Shown: positions 1 through 8,455 of the stretch, one piece after another | How the letters are laid out: each line of letters begins with the position of its first letter | Numbering within the stretch: the stretch's first letter is position 1 | Assembly: GCA_965249895.1 (NCBI GenBank) | Contig: CBDFNC010000003.1 | Span: 310,001-374,000, forward strand | Reading direction: 5' to 3' | DNA length: 64,000 nt | From: CBDFNC01 sp965249895 | GTDB lineage: Bacteria; Pseudomonadota; Gammaproteobacteria; Enterobacterales; CBDFNC01 | Notes under the pieces: model-generated | Told to the model about the DNA's origin: nothing | The model's input: only the letters and a program-made list of their open reading frames with translations | The model's database searches: none | Translations under genes and position numbers: made by a program

Positions 1-2
1 AT

Positions 3-896
3 ATCCTTTACCCGGGTAAGCAGGTTTCAGATTATTGGCGTCGTAGCGTCAAGTCTTTTACCGCAAGAATGGATGAGCTTGGGATCAAATATGAAATTAA
101 ACAGCACCATACCAAGCCAGCCGTAGCCTTAAAACAGCAAGCTAAGTTGCTAAACCGGGCAAAGCTATTTAATCCAGATTACGTGATTTTTACTTTAGAT
201 GCCGTGACTCATCAGCCTTTGGCTGAGGCGATTATGCAGCAGGGCAACACTAAGTTGATATTGCAGAATATTACTACCCCCATAAAGCAGTGGAGAGGTC
301 GGAAGCCTTTTATCTATGTCGGGTTTGATCATATTCAAGGTACCCGCATGTTGTCAGACTTTTTTTCTCGAAAGGTGGCTGGTAATGGGGGGTATGCGGT
401 GGTTTATTGGTCTAAGGGTTACATCAGCGAGGTTAGGGGAGATAGCTTTATCAAGATGCAACAGCAAAACAGCCTTAATCTAGCAGAGGCCAGGCATACA
501 AATGCCAGCCGCCGCTCAGCCTACCAAGCTAGCATGGAGATCCTGAGTCAAAGACCTAATCTCAAGTTTATCTATGCCTGCGCAACAGATGTAGCCCTTG
601 GGGTGAGTAATGCTATCAGGGATAATGGATTACAGGGGCAGGTATTAGTGAATGGCTGGGGTGGAGGTTCGAAAGAGTTGGAAGCTATCCAGCGCAAAGA
701 GCTGGATGTCACTGTGATGCGTATGAATGATGACAATGGTGTCGCCATGGCTGAAGCCATTAAGCTGGACTTGCAAGGGAAGCCGGAGCGTGTGCCCACA
801 CTCTACTCAGGTGATTTTGTGCTGGTGACTAAAGAGACATCAAAAAGTGAACTAAAGCTGCTTAAACAGCGGGCGTTTCGATATTCATCTCAGTAA
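3..896 (+). CDS. luxP: LuxP-like autoinducer-2 binding periplasmic protein (5' truncated by window)
   Basis: The reading frame is open from base 3, so the N-terminus and signal peptide lie outside the window. The first ATG (69) is internal, because clear LuxP-like sequence precedes it (LYPGKQVSDYW). LuxP binds AI-2 in the periplasm and signals through the LuxQ kinase. Hallmarks visible are a LILQNITTP stretch, IYVGFDH, GYISEVRGD, FIYACATDVALG, NGWGGGS and VMRMNDD, close to Vibrio LuxP as I remember it. The fold is the periplasmic-binding/LacI sugar-binding type. A luxQ gene would be expected nearby but is not seen downstream. The family call is firm; AI-2 as the ligand is inferred from it. 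Confidence 0.9.
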   Translation: MLYPGKQVSDYWRRSVKSFTARMDELGIKYEIKQHHTKPAVALKQQAKLLNRAKLFNPDYVIFTLDAVTHQPLAEAIMQQGNTKLILQNITTPIKQWRGRKPFIYVGFDHIQGTRMLSDFFSRKVAGNGGYAVVYWSKGYISEVRGDSFIKMQQQNSLNLAEARHTNASRRSAYQASMEILSQRPNLKFIYACATDVALGVSNAIRDNGLQGQVLVNGWGGGSKELEAIQRKELDVTVMRMNDDNGVAMAEAIKLDLQGKPERVPTLYSGDFVLVTKETSKSELKLLKQRAFRYSSQ

Positions 897-946
897 CTTT
901 ACTACTTATGCCTAGGGCTATAGCTGTTTAGGTTGCGCATTTTTTC

Positions 947-1297
947 TTAGCCATTGCATGGTTTCTGTTGAAACGGTAAAGCTGATTGGTTACCCAAGGG
1001 GATCAGTAATTCTACGTTTTCAGGAATCGAATGCACGAGATTACCGCCAGCTACCTGAGTCAGCTTTTGGCTAAACTGAGCCACATCATTTGGGCGCTCC
1101 GATATAAGCAGGGTTTTATTTTTCGGGTCGTTTTGTGACTGGGTAAACGCCAGAGTATGCTGGGGGCTGGCACCAGGTATATTATCCAAAGGGGCATAAA
1201 AAACGGTATTTAGAAAGCTGGGCCACATTTCGCTGGCTTTGCTTGGTTCCGTTTCTAAAGCGCTAATTTGTCGTTGCAGTTGTGTCTGATCTGGCAT
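947..1297 (-). CDS. Small hypothetical protein, possibly SseB-like
   Basis: This 116-residue protein has no signal peptide or membrane segment. It has an acidic, glutamine-rich N-terminus and a central segment (APLDNIPGAS, then KTLLISERPNDVAQF) that vaguely resembles the N-terminal domain of SseB-family proteins; I hold that only weakly. It lies alone between luxP, which converges on it, and the CWC protein, which runs the same way about 100 bp upstream. No function is assigned. Confidence 0.5.
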   Translation of the reverse strand: MPDQTQLQRQISALETEPSKASEMWPSFLNTVFYAPLDNIPGASPQHTLAFTQSQNDPKNKTLLISERPNDVAQFSQKLTQVAGGNLVHSIPENVELLIPLGNQSALPFQQKPCNG

Positions 1298-1403
1298 ATG
1301 GATTTCCTTCTACCTTTCTATTCCTGTTTCCTTACAGGAATAACCGGCATCATCAAAACACAAACCCGAGTGAAGTCCCAGTGGTATGTAATCAAACGTG
1401 AGA

Positions 1404-1604
1404 TTAAAGTTCTTGAGACCTTGGTTTGCTGCTGCGCTGTAAGCAGGTTTGGCAGAGACAGCTGCTACTTTGGTAATAACGGGAAGTGTTTTTAACTTCT
1501 ATGGACATGCACCAACAATTAGGCTTAGTTGCCTGCGCCTGGAGATCGCACGCATTTAATTTGCCACAGGCTGGACAAAGGTGTTCTTTTTGCGGGTTTG
1601 CCAT
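1404..1604 (-). CDS. Cysteine-rich CWC family small protein
   Basis: A 66-residue protein starting at the ATG whose complement is 1602-1604. A longer open frame upstream to 1691 looks non-coding and would overlap the LysR start. The sequence holds LCPACGKLNACD, then NCWCMSIEV, then a terminal CLCQTC. These spaced Cys pairs are typical of the small CWC family, which is presumed to bind metal. Its molecular role is unknown. It is divergent from the LysR gene beginning at 1691. Confidence 0.65.
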   Translation of the reverse strand: MANPQKEHLCPACGKLNACDLQAQATKPNCWCMSIEVKNTSRYYQSSSCLCQTCLQRSSKPRSQEL

Positions 1605-1690
1605 CTTGATTATGGATCTATAGGGGGGTACTGGATGGAGTCTAGCGCAAGCGGTACACTTAGGTCTGCTTTTTCGTCTGTTGGCCGGCA

Positions 1691-2579
1691 ATGAATATTA
1701 CTTTTAAACAGTTAAGAGTCTTCACCAGTCTAGCCCGCTGCGCAAATATGGGTTTGGCGGCAGAGCAGCTTTACCTGTCCAAACCTGCTGTGAGTATGTC
1801 GCTAAAGGAACTGGAAAAGCAGTTAGGAGAGGAACTATTTGATCGGCTGCCTAACTCCCTTCGGCTTAATGCAAATGGTGAGAAGCTGCTTCCCATTGCG
1901 GAAGAGTTGCTGTCCAGAGCACAATTAGTGGAAACCTTATTCGAGGCGTCGGCACTTTCCGGGGAGTTGAGGATTGGCTGTAGTAAAACCATAGGTAACC
2001 ATGTGTTACCCGAATTGCTGGCTGGATTCCGGCAACACACGGGTCATATTAAGCAGCGGGTTGAGATACTCAATAGTGAAGAAATCTGTCGTCAGTTGGC
2101 TAGCTTTGAACTGGATATTGGCCTGATAGAAGCTGATATACCTAGGGAGGGGCAAATTCACCTGCCTTGGTGGCAGGATCGTATGTGTATTATTGGCGAA
2201 CCAGAGCACCCATTTTGTCACCAGAAAAGTATGTCTTACGACGAATTGGATGGACAAAGCTGGATCCTGCGTGAACCCGGCTCGGGGAGCAGGGATGTAT
2301 TTACCCAATGCCTGGCGCCGAACCTTCAGGCAATGGGAGCTGGCTCTGGAGCTCAATGACAGTGAAGCCATAATCAATGCGGTAAGTGCCGGCTTGGGCT
2401 TGGCTTGCATCTCAGAATTAGCTGCAAAGTGGGCATTGCAGGACAACCGGGTTAGAGAGATCCCCTTAGATATAGAGATCAGACGGCCTCTGTTTATTAC
2501 TTTCCAGCAGCATAAATTTAAAACGCCGTTATTCGAGGCGTTTCTGGAGTATTGTCAGGATTTTTCTTCTTCCCGCTAA
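1691..2579 (+). pseudogene. LysR-family regulator with a frameshift
   Basis: The N-terminal part (frame of 1691) is a standard LysR wing: MNITFKQLRVF, then AAEQLYLSKPAVSMSLKELE. An effector domain follows with RIGCSKTIGNHVLP. After GSGSRDVFTQCLAP the frame runs off-family and stops at 2359. The missing C-terminus (WELALELNDSEAIINAVSAGLG to the stop at 2579) continues in the next frame, so one indel lies at roughly 2310-2340. Combined length matches a normal LysR protein of about 295 residues. The gene converges on, and overlaps by 4 bp, the TehA-like transporter. A sequencing error is possible; otherwise the regulator has lost its C-terminal effector lobe. Confidence 0.8.
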
Positions 2580-3547
2580 ACTTCCAAGTTAGTGTGGTTG
2601 AGTTGTGTTTGCAGCTGGTGGATAAAATACCTTAGGCCAACATAACTAACGATAGCGGTTGCTATGACTAGTTCCAGCTGAGCAATAAACTCGACCTGCC
2701 GGCTCCACTCTAAAGGTAACTGTAACTCTTTCAGGAAATTGGCTGTCTTAAACAGGGCTGTTGCACCGATTACCAGGGGAAAGGTAAAAGCAGCAAACCC
2801 TGGGCTAAAAGGTAAGCGTAACAGGCGGAACAAGGCCAGATATATAATTCCCGTCATCAATAATGCGATACTGGCGAGTAAGGCCACCAGCGGCAGAGAA
2901 GGATGCTCTGTGATGGTTAAGTAACCCGCCAGGCTTAGGCTGGCCGGTGCAGCAAGAATTGCTATGGTGGGTTTGGCTGTATCCGGTATTTCCCGACAAA
3001 AAATAAGGCGATACATCATTATCGGTAGCATTACGGCATAACAGAGTAAGCCAAAATTCATCAGTCCCGCAGCTAACCACTGATAACCCAATCCCGGAAA
3101 GCTGACCGCCGCCACTATTATACCTACTGGAGGTACAAACCAGCTTGGCAGCATATGGTGTAATTCGAAATGACGGCTCCGGTGGAATATAAAAGTAGTT
3201 AAGAAAGCCAGGTGCAGTACTATGGCTATTAACCAGAAAGACAAACCTATGCCAGGGTGATAAGCCGCGATACTGTTAGACACGATCATTAATGCCATGG
3301 CAAAGGTAGGAACTACACTGCCAACTACCGGGTGAGTTAGGTCATCCCAAAGTAATTTTGGATGTAACAGGAACTTGAACGCCAGCAGTAATAATAAAAA
3401 GCCACCGATCCCCGCGCCGATTAGCTGGCCTTCTCCTTGGCTAATAGTAGCGATATTATCCCAGCTCCAACCCAGACTACTAATACCCAGGGCAAGCCCT
3501 GCCATAGGGGTCGGTATCGAAGCGATTCTGTGCTTTAATCTGTTCAT
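2576..3547 (-). CDS. TDT/TehA-SLAC1 family membrane transporter
   Basis: A 323-residue polytopic membrane protein with about ten hydrophobic segments, typical of the tellurite-resistance/dicarboxylate (TDT) family that includes TehA and SLAC1-type anion channels. Family-like features include PTPMAGLALG near the N-terminus, HPVVGSVVPTF, and a MLPSWFVPPVGI segment. It would act in the inner membrane. Substrate cannot be told from sequence; anion or weak-acid efflux is usual. The start codon complement is at 3545-3547. It converges with the broken LysR gene. Confidence 0.8.
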   Translation of the reverse strand: MNRLKHRIASIPTPMAGLALGISSLGWSWDNIATISQGEGQLIGAGIGGFLLLLLAFKFLLHPKLLWDDLTHPVVGSVVPTFAMALMIVSNSIAAYHPGIGLSFWLIAIVLHLAFLTTFIFHRSRHFELHHMLPSWFVPPVGIIVAAVSFPGLGYQWLAAGLMNFGLLCYAVMLPIMMYRLIFCREIPDTAKPTIAILAAPASLSLAGYLTITEHPSLPLVALLASIALLMTGIIYLALFRLLRLPFSPGFAAFTFPLVIGATALFKTANFLKELQLPLEWSRQVEFIAQLELVIATAIVSYVGLRYFIHQLQTQLNHTNLEV

Positions 3548-3664
3548 AGGATAAACCTAAGGCTGATTAACATGTAAACAATGGTAGCCTGGACTTAACG
3601 GTAAGTATATTTGAATGTAATTAACAGTGTGTTAAATTGTTTTTATCGCTTATAGGAAGGTTAA

Positions 3665-5386
3665 TTGTACACACCATTGTGGATTCGGCACAGATTTCTG
3701 GCTTTGGGCATTACGCTTGTACTGAGTGGCTGTCTTTATTTAACGGCATTTAACTGGGTTTATATGCCAGCCTGGTTAAAGCTGGGTTTGCCACAACTGG
3801 CCCTTATCTCCTGCTGTGGGGGATTATTGGTTAGCAGTTTGTCCTCCTTATCCGGCAGGGCGCTGGCATTTTCCTGTGTGATTTTTATCGGACTCTGTCT
3901 GGCTGTTTATGGCCAGGTGTATCAGACGGGAGCTGATGCATACCAACTATTTTTAACCTGGGCTTTGTTTGTTCTGCCCTGGTTAAGAGTCAGGCAAGCA
4001 GGAATAGCTGTTCTGTTCTGGATCTTGCTTCAGCTTAGTTGGTGGCTTTGGAGCCAGCAGCAATTTTTGCTGATGTGGCCGGATAGCTGGTTTGTTGCTG
4101 TGTCATTACTCAGCACATGTGTGCTTTTGCTGTATATATCCTGGGTTAATTTATTGTGGTTGAACAAGGCCTGGGTCAGGTGGTTTTTATTGCTGCCGAT
4201 ACTATTACTGGGTTTTAGCTATTTTTGGCTTGAGCTACTTAACCAGTCTGGCTATCTGATGCAATGTCTGGCGCCCGGGTTTACCCTGTTATTGCTGCGC
4301 TTTTATCAAAGCAGCAGACCCTGGTTTTCAGGCGTAGCAAGTTGTTTGCTTTTTCTTTGTTTATTAGTCGTAAGCTGGTTGTCGTTTCATATTATTGACA
4401 GTGGCTGGCATGATCTGGTGACCTCGGTATTTCTAACCGCAATACTAATATTGGGGTCGTTCCTGGTAGCTGCTCAATGTCTTAAATTTCTGAGTCGCGA
4501 ATTGCCCTCCGTTTATCTAGAGCTCTGGCTTAGTTTACTGCAGGGAATAGGCGCCTGGCTGACAGCCTTATTCACAACGCTCTGGCTGGTACTGGCAGGA
4601 TATTTCACCGGTGAAGTCGTTTTTATTGTTTTGGGTTTATTATCTCTCTGTTGCGGGGCTTGGTTATACAGAACTAAAAACAGTCTGTTCTGGCGACAAT
4701 TTACTCTGGCACTGGCTCTGTCTGGGCAGGGGCTGATTTATATAGGCTTAATACAGTTGCCCATGTCAGTGGAGCAGACTCTTTTTCTTTGCCAGTTAAT
4801 ATTGGCGCCGCTTTGCTACTTTGTGCTCCCTAATCTGGTGTTCAGAATATGCCAGGGACTCGCTTTGGCGGCGTTTGCTCCCGCGATCGCCCATGCCAGT
4901 GATGTTCTTATGGTGTTAAGTGTTGCTTTATTGTTGTTTTTTCCCCGGTTAAATCGTGATTTATTGCATACTTTAGCGGCCACAGTTTTAGCGCTTATGT
5001 TAACCAGGGTAATTCCCGGAGAATGGAACTGGAGTGATATGTCCGGTTCGGTTTGGGTCCACTACGGTTACTCCCTGTTGGTGGGTTTGCTCTGTATGCT
5101 GGCGTTAACCAATAAAGCGAAAGGGCTGGGGCTGGTTTGGCCTGTTTTAATGGTCAGTTTGTTGACTGGCTCCGCAGCCCTGCTGGTGAGTTTTATGGTG
5201 ATGTTTTTGGCGAAGCAAAAGAGCTATTTAACCTTGTTCTGGTTTTCCCACGTCGCTTTTGCTATTTATCTGTTCCACTATTACTACCAGTTAAACGTGG
5301 GACTCACTGCTAAAGGGCTCTCTATATTAGCAACCGGATTTTGCCTGGTTTTGTGTTACCTGTATACGCGAAGGTCTGTAGCATGA
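3665..5386 (+). CDS. DUF2157/DUF4401-like multispanning membrane protein
   Basis: A 573-residue protein dominated by hydrophobic helices, consistent with more than a dozen transmembrane segments. It starts at TTG, with AGGAAGG just upstream, which supports this unusual start. The length and pairing with the next gene, a GDYXXLXY protein overlapping by 4 bp (ATGA), match the widespread DUF2157/DUF4401 membrane-protein module. Function is unknown. An inner-membrane complex with the downstream protein is inferred from translational coupling. Confidence 0.7.
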   Translation: MYTPLWIRHRFLALGITLVLSGCLYLTAFNWVYMPAWLKLGLPQLALISCCGGLLVSSLSSLSGRALAFSCVIFIGLCLAVYGQVYQTGADAYQLFLTWALFVLPWLRVRQAGIAVLFWILLQLSWWLWSQQQFLLMWPDSWFVAVSLLSTCVLLLYISWVNLLWLNKAWVRWFLLLPILLLGFSYFWLELLNQSGYLMQCLAPGFTLLLLRFYQSSRPWFSGVASCLLFLCLLVVSWLSFHIIDSGWHDLVTSVFLTAILILGSFLVAAQCLKFLSRELPSVYLELWLSLLQGIGAWLTALFTTLWLVLAGYFTGEVVFIVLGLLSLCCGAWLYRTKNSLFWRQFTLALALSGQGLIYIGLIQLPMSVEQTLFLCQLILAPLCYFVLPNLVFRICQGLALAAFAPAIAHASDVLMVLSVALLLFFPRLNRDLLHTLAATVLALMLTRVIPGEWNWSDMSGSVWVHYGYSLLVGLLCMLALTNKAKGLGLVWPVLMVSLLTGSAALLVSFMVMFLAKQKSYLTLFWFSHVAFAIYLFHYYYQLNVGLTAKGLSILATGFCLVLCYLYTRRSVA

Positions 5387-5862
5387 GAGGGTATCTGATC
5401 AGCATTACCCTGGCCTTTTTACTTTTTATTAACTGGCAGGTTTGGCAAAAGCAACGGCACCTGGCCTCTGGTATCAGGGTATTGGTTGCCCTGGAGCCGG
5501 TGGATCCCAGGTCTTTGATGCAGGGGGATTATATGCGCCTGGCATACCGACTTCCTGTGGATCTTAACTTATTGGCTAATGGGCGAGGCGTGCTGGAATT
5601 GCGCTTGGGAGTTGGAGCGGAAGTGATCTCTGCAAAACCAAAGGCTGCTACCCAACAAGGCCCCTTGCTTAAGTACCAGTATATTGATGGAAAGATTTCC
5701 TTTGCTCCTGACAGTTATTTATTTCAGGAAGGGTTGGCCGAGTGCTATGAACAGGCTAAATTCGCTCAGTTGGTATTGGATAAGGCCGGGAATGTTGTGC
5801 TTAGTGGTCTTGCTCGCGCTGACGGAAGCCTGCTGCACTGCTTATCCGACAAAAAAGAGTAA
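5383..5862 (+). CDS. GDYXXLXY-domain membrane-anchored protein
   Basis: A 159-residue protein starting at the ATG that overlaps the upstream stop (ATGA). Upstream in-frame codons from 5341 lie inside the preceding gene and are not used. An N-terminal hydrophobic helix (ISITLAFLLFINW) anchors a domain carrying the diagnostic GDYMRLAY motif after LEPVDPRSLMQ. The family is named for that motif and is usually found beside DUF2157/DUF4401 proteins, as here. Biochemical role unknown. Confidence 0.82.
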   Translation: MRGYLISITLAFLLFINWQVWQKQRHLASGIRVLVALEPVDPRSLMQGDYMRLAYRLPVDLNLLANGRGVLELRLGVGAEVISAKPKAATQQGPLLKYQYIDGKISFAPDSYLFQEGLAECYEQAKFAQLVLDKAGNVVLSGLARADGSLLHCLSDKKE

Positions 5863-6065
5863 TAGGGTATTTTTTAGAGTCATAAATATATGAGATTCAG
5901 GATAGGTATAAATTAGCCAGGAGCATTGCCCACTTTGCGTGGTAAGTAACCATTAAATTAAAACCAGACCGATTCAAATGTAATTTTACTGCACTCTTTG
6001 ATTAAAGCTCTTATTTGATATATCTATCGATAAACTAGGCGAGCTTACGCCTGTTTCTATAAGGT

Positions 6066-6560
6066 TTAGCCCTGCAGAGGGGTTAATATCAGCTCTACCC
6101 TGCGATTTTGCTCCCTGCCGGACTGGTTGCTATTCGAAGCCATCGGCTGAGTTTCTCCTAACCCCCGAGTTTGTACTCTGGAGTAGGGTAATTTATTTTT
6201 TAACAGGTGATCTGCCACGGCTGTTGCACGCTTCTCCGATAGTAATTGATTGTAGCTAGCGGATCCTGAGCTATCGGTATGGCCCAGAATATTAACCCTG
6301 GTTTTATCGTATTCTTTTAATACCAGTAAAACGCTATTCAATGCGTTTTTAGCCTCTGGCTTTAAGTTGCTTTCATTGACGTCAAAGGTGATGGCGTTAG
6401 GCATATTTAACACAATTTGATCGCCACTTCGTGTCACGCTCACACCTGTGCTGGCAAGCTGCTTTCTTAACTCTGCCTCCTGAACATCCATATAGTATCC
6501 GATACCACCGCAAGCCGCTAAAAGTAATATACTTATTCCGATGACACCTAGTTTTATCAG
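6066..6560 (-). CDS. OmpA/Pal-like lipoprotein, start codon uncertain
   Basis: The C-terminal OmpA-like peptidoglycan-binding domain is clear: ITFDVNESNLKPEA, then NILGHTDSSGSASYNQLLSEKRA, then TRGLGETQP and NRRVELILTP. In-frame sequence upstream of the first ATG (complement 6491) encodes a lipoprotein signal peptide with lipobox LLLAACG, so the protein is longer than that ATG implies. No ATG or GTG exists in that frame. The candidates are CTG (complement 6558-6560) or a TTG (6565-6567) that is out of frame by one base in an A-run. I annotate from CTG. It is probably a periplasmic-facing outer-membrane lipoprotein that holds peptidoglycan. Confidence 0.75.
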   Translation of the reverse strand: MIKLGVIGISILLLAACGGIGYYMDVQEAELRKQLASTGVSVTRSGDQIVLNMPNAITFDVNESNLKPEAKNALNSVLLVLKEYDKTRVNILGHTDSSGSASYNQLLSEKRATAVADHLLKNKLPYSRVQTRGLGETQPMASNSNQSGREQNRRVELILTPLQG

Positions 6561-6567
6561 TTTTCAA

Positions 6568-6942
6568 CTGAACTCTCCGTTAATTCATATATTCGAGATT
6601 GGCGGCGATTATAAAGGCTCGATGCTTACAGCTAGCTTATAAATTTTATCAAAACTTATGGTAAAGCAGCTTGCTGAACTCGAGTTGAATGGATGCTAAT
6701 TAATGCAGGTATAAGTAAAGTTAGATTTATTTCCTATAGTTAAAGCAAGGATTATCAGTTAGAGGTTCAGGGAATGGACGCTCAATTATTGACCTATTTA
6801 TTTGTTGGTATTAATCCCTTCCTAAAGCGGCGCGTTGACTTTCTACTAGTTTCGTTATTTTTTAGTTTATTTTCATTAAAAATTAATCAAGATTTATATA
6901 CACTTGACGACAATAATTATTAATCCTGTGGAAATTTAACTT
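6568..6942. other. Intergenic region upstream of glmU
   Basis: This 375-bp gap lies between the divergent OmpA-like gene and glmU and presumably carries both promoters. The last 150 bp before glmU are strongly AT-rich. I see no RNA gene, no convincing protein-coding frame and no inverted repeat long enough to name. GlmU starts at 6943 with only a weak ribosome-binding site (TGGAAATTTAACTT). Confidence 0.4.
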
Positions 6943-8304
6943 ATGTCTTTAAGTGTAGTGATACTGGCGGCTGGTAAAGGAACCAGAATGCGTTCCAGGT
7001 TGCCAAAGGTACTTCATAAAATTGCCCATAAACCTATGGTGCAGCATGTCATTGATACGGTTAAACAGCTAGGGGTCGATAATATCCACCTGGTTTACGG
7101 TCATGGCGGTGACTATATGAAGGCCGCTATTCAGGATGACAAATTAAACTGGGTGGAGCAAAAAGAGCAGTTAGGCACAGGGCACGCTATGCAAACGGCC
7201 GCGCCTCATTTTAAATCCGGCGAAAAAATACTGATGGTGTACGGGGATGTTCCCCTGCTTTCCAGAGATACCTTGCTGCGCTTGGTGTCGGCTCAGCCTA
7301 ATGGCGGCATCAGCTTGCTGACCATTAATGTAGACGATCCAACAGGTTACGGGCGCATTGTCCGAATGCACGGTATGGTGGCCGGCATTGTAGAGCACAA
7401 AGATGCGACTTTAGAGCAGCACAAAATTCATGAGATTAATACGGGTATCCTGGTTGCTGATGCCGATGACCTGAATGAGTGGTTATTTGAGCTGTCCAAT
7501 GACAATGCTCAGGGTGAGTTTTATGTCACCGATATTATTGAAATGGCGCATAAAAAAGGCCGTATTATCAACGGAGTACACCCTTCAAGTGAATTTGAGG
7601 TTGAGGGTGTTAATAACCGCATGCAACTGGCTAATCTGGAAAGAACTTTTCAGCTACAGCTAGCCCAAGACTACCTTGCCAAAGGCGTGAGCATTCGCGA
7701 CCCGCACAGATTCGATTTACGAGGTGAGCTGGAATGTGGCATGGACGTCGAGATCGACGTTAATGTTATTTTTGAAGGCACTGTTAGATTGGGCAATGAC
7801 GTCACCATTGGCGCCAACTGTGTGATTAAAAATACCGTTATTGAAGATGGTGTGGTGATCCAACCTAATACAGTGATTGACGATGCGAAAATTGGCTCCG
7901 GTGCCAGTGTCGGTCCTTTTGCCCGTATCCGTCCTGGCAGTGTGCTTGAAGAAGGTGCTCATGTGGGTAACTTTGTGGAGATGAAGAAATCTACTCTGGG
8001 CAAAGGCAGTAAGTGTGGTCACTTAACCTATTTGGGAGATACTGAAGTCGGTCAGCGGGTAAATATAGGTGCTGGCACCATCACTTGTAATTACGACGGG
8101 GTTAACAAGTTTAAAACCAAGATTGAAGATGGCGCTTTTATTGGCTCAAGTAGCCAGTTAATTGCTCCCGTGAAAATAGGTAAAAATGCCACTGTTGGTG
8201 CGGGGTCAACCATTACTCGTGATGTGGAAGAAGATGAGCTGGCCATTTGCAGGAGCAAGCAGCGTCATCTTCAGGGTTGGCAACGACCTGTAAAGATAAA
8301 ATAA
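6943..8304 (+). CDS. glmU: Bifunctional N-acetylglucosamine-1-phosphate uridyltransferase / glucosamine-1-phosphate acetyltransferase
   Basis: A full-length 453-residue GlmU. The N-terminal pyrophosphorylase domain has the nucleotide-binding signature LAAGKGTRMRS, MVYGDVPLL and GEFYVTDI. The C-terminal half is a left-handed beta-helix of hexapeptide repeats with RPGSVLEEGAHVGNFVEMKK and NIGAGTITCNYDG. It makes UDP-GlcNAc from glucosamine-1-phosphate, the step after GlmM, for peptidoglycan and lipopolysaccharide. It lies upstream of glmS in the same orientation, as in many gammaproteobacteria. Confidence 0.97.
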   Translation: MSLSVVILAAGKGTRMRSRLPKVLHKIAHKPMVQHVIDTVKQLGVDNIHLVYGHGGDYMKAAIQDDKLNWVEQKEQLGTGHAMQTAAPHFKSGEKILMVYGDVPLLSRDTLLRLVSAQPNGGISLLTINVDDPTGYGRIVRMHGMVAGIVEHKDATLEQHKIHEINTGILVADADDLNEWLFELSNDNAQGEFYVTDIIEMAHKKGRIINGVHPSSEFEVEGVNNRMQLANLERTFQLQLAQDYLAKGVSIRDPHRFDLRGELECGMDVEIDVNVIFEGTVRLGNDVTIGANCVIKNTVIEDGVVIQPNTVIDDAKIGSGASVGPFARIRPGSVLEEGAHVGNFVEMKKSTLGKGSKCGHLTYLGDTEVGQRVNIGAGTITCNYDGVNKFKTKIEDGAFIGSSSQLIAPVKIGKNATVGAGSTITRDVEEDELAICRSKQRHLQGWQRPVKIK

Positions 8305-8311
8305 AATCTGA

Positions 8312-8331
8312 AAGCTGGAAGATACCAGCTT
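8312..8331 (+). terminator. Short hairpin downstream of glmU
   Basis: AAGCTGG and CCAGCTT form a 7-bp stem with a 6-base loop, beginning 8 bp after the glmU stop. There is no T-run, so intrinsic termination is doubtful. A second, weaker stem (AGCCT near 8338 with AGGCT near 8371) is followed by five Ts and could provide partial termination between glmU and glmS. Confidence 0.35.
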
Positions 8332-8455
8332 CATAAAGCCTAACAGGGATTGAGGGGCGGGCGCCGTCAGGCTCCTTTTTATAGGGATATAACAAGGATT
8401 ATTGATTACGTGAAATTAGGCCTGGAGACAGGCCCCAAACTATAAGGTTGATACT

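Noticed and set aside
6895..6935. Sigma-70 promoter with TTGACG at about 6903
   Set aside because: No acceptable -10 box at the right spacing; the region is simply AT-rich.
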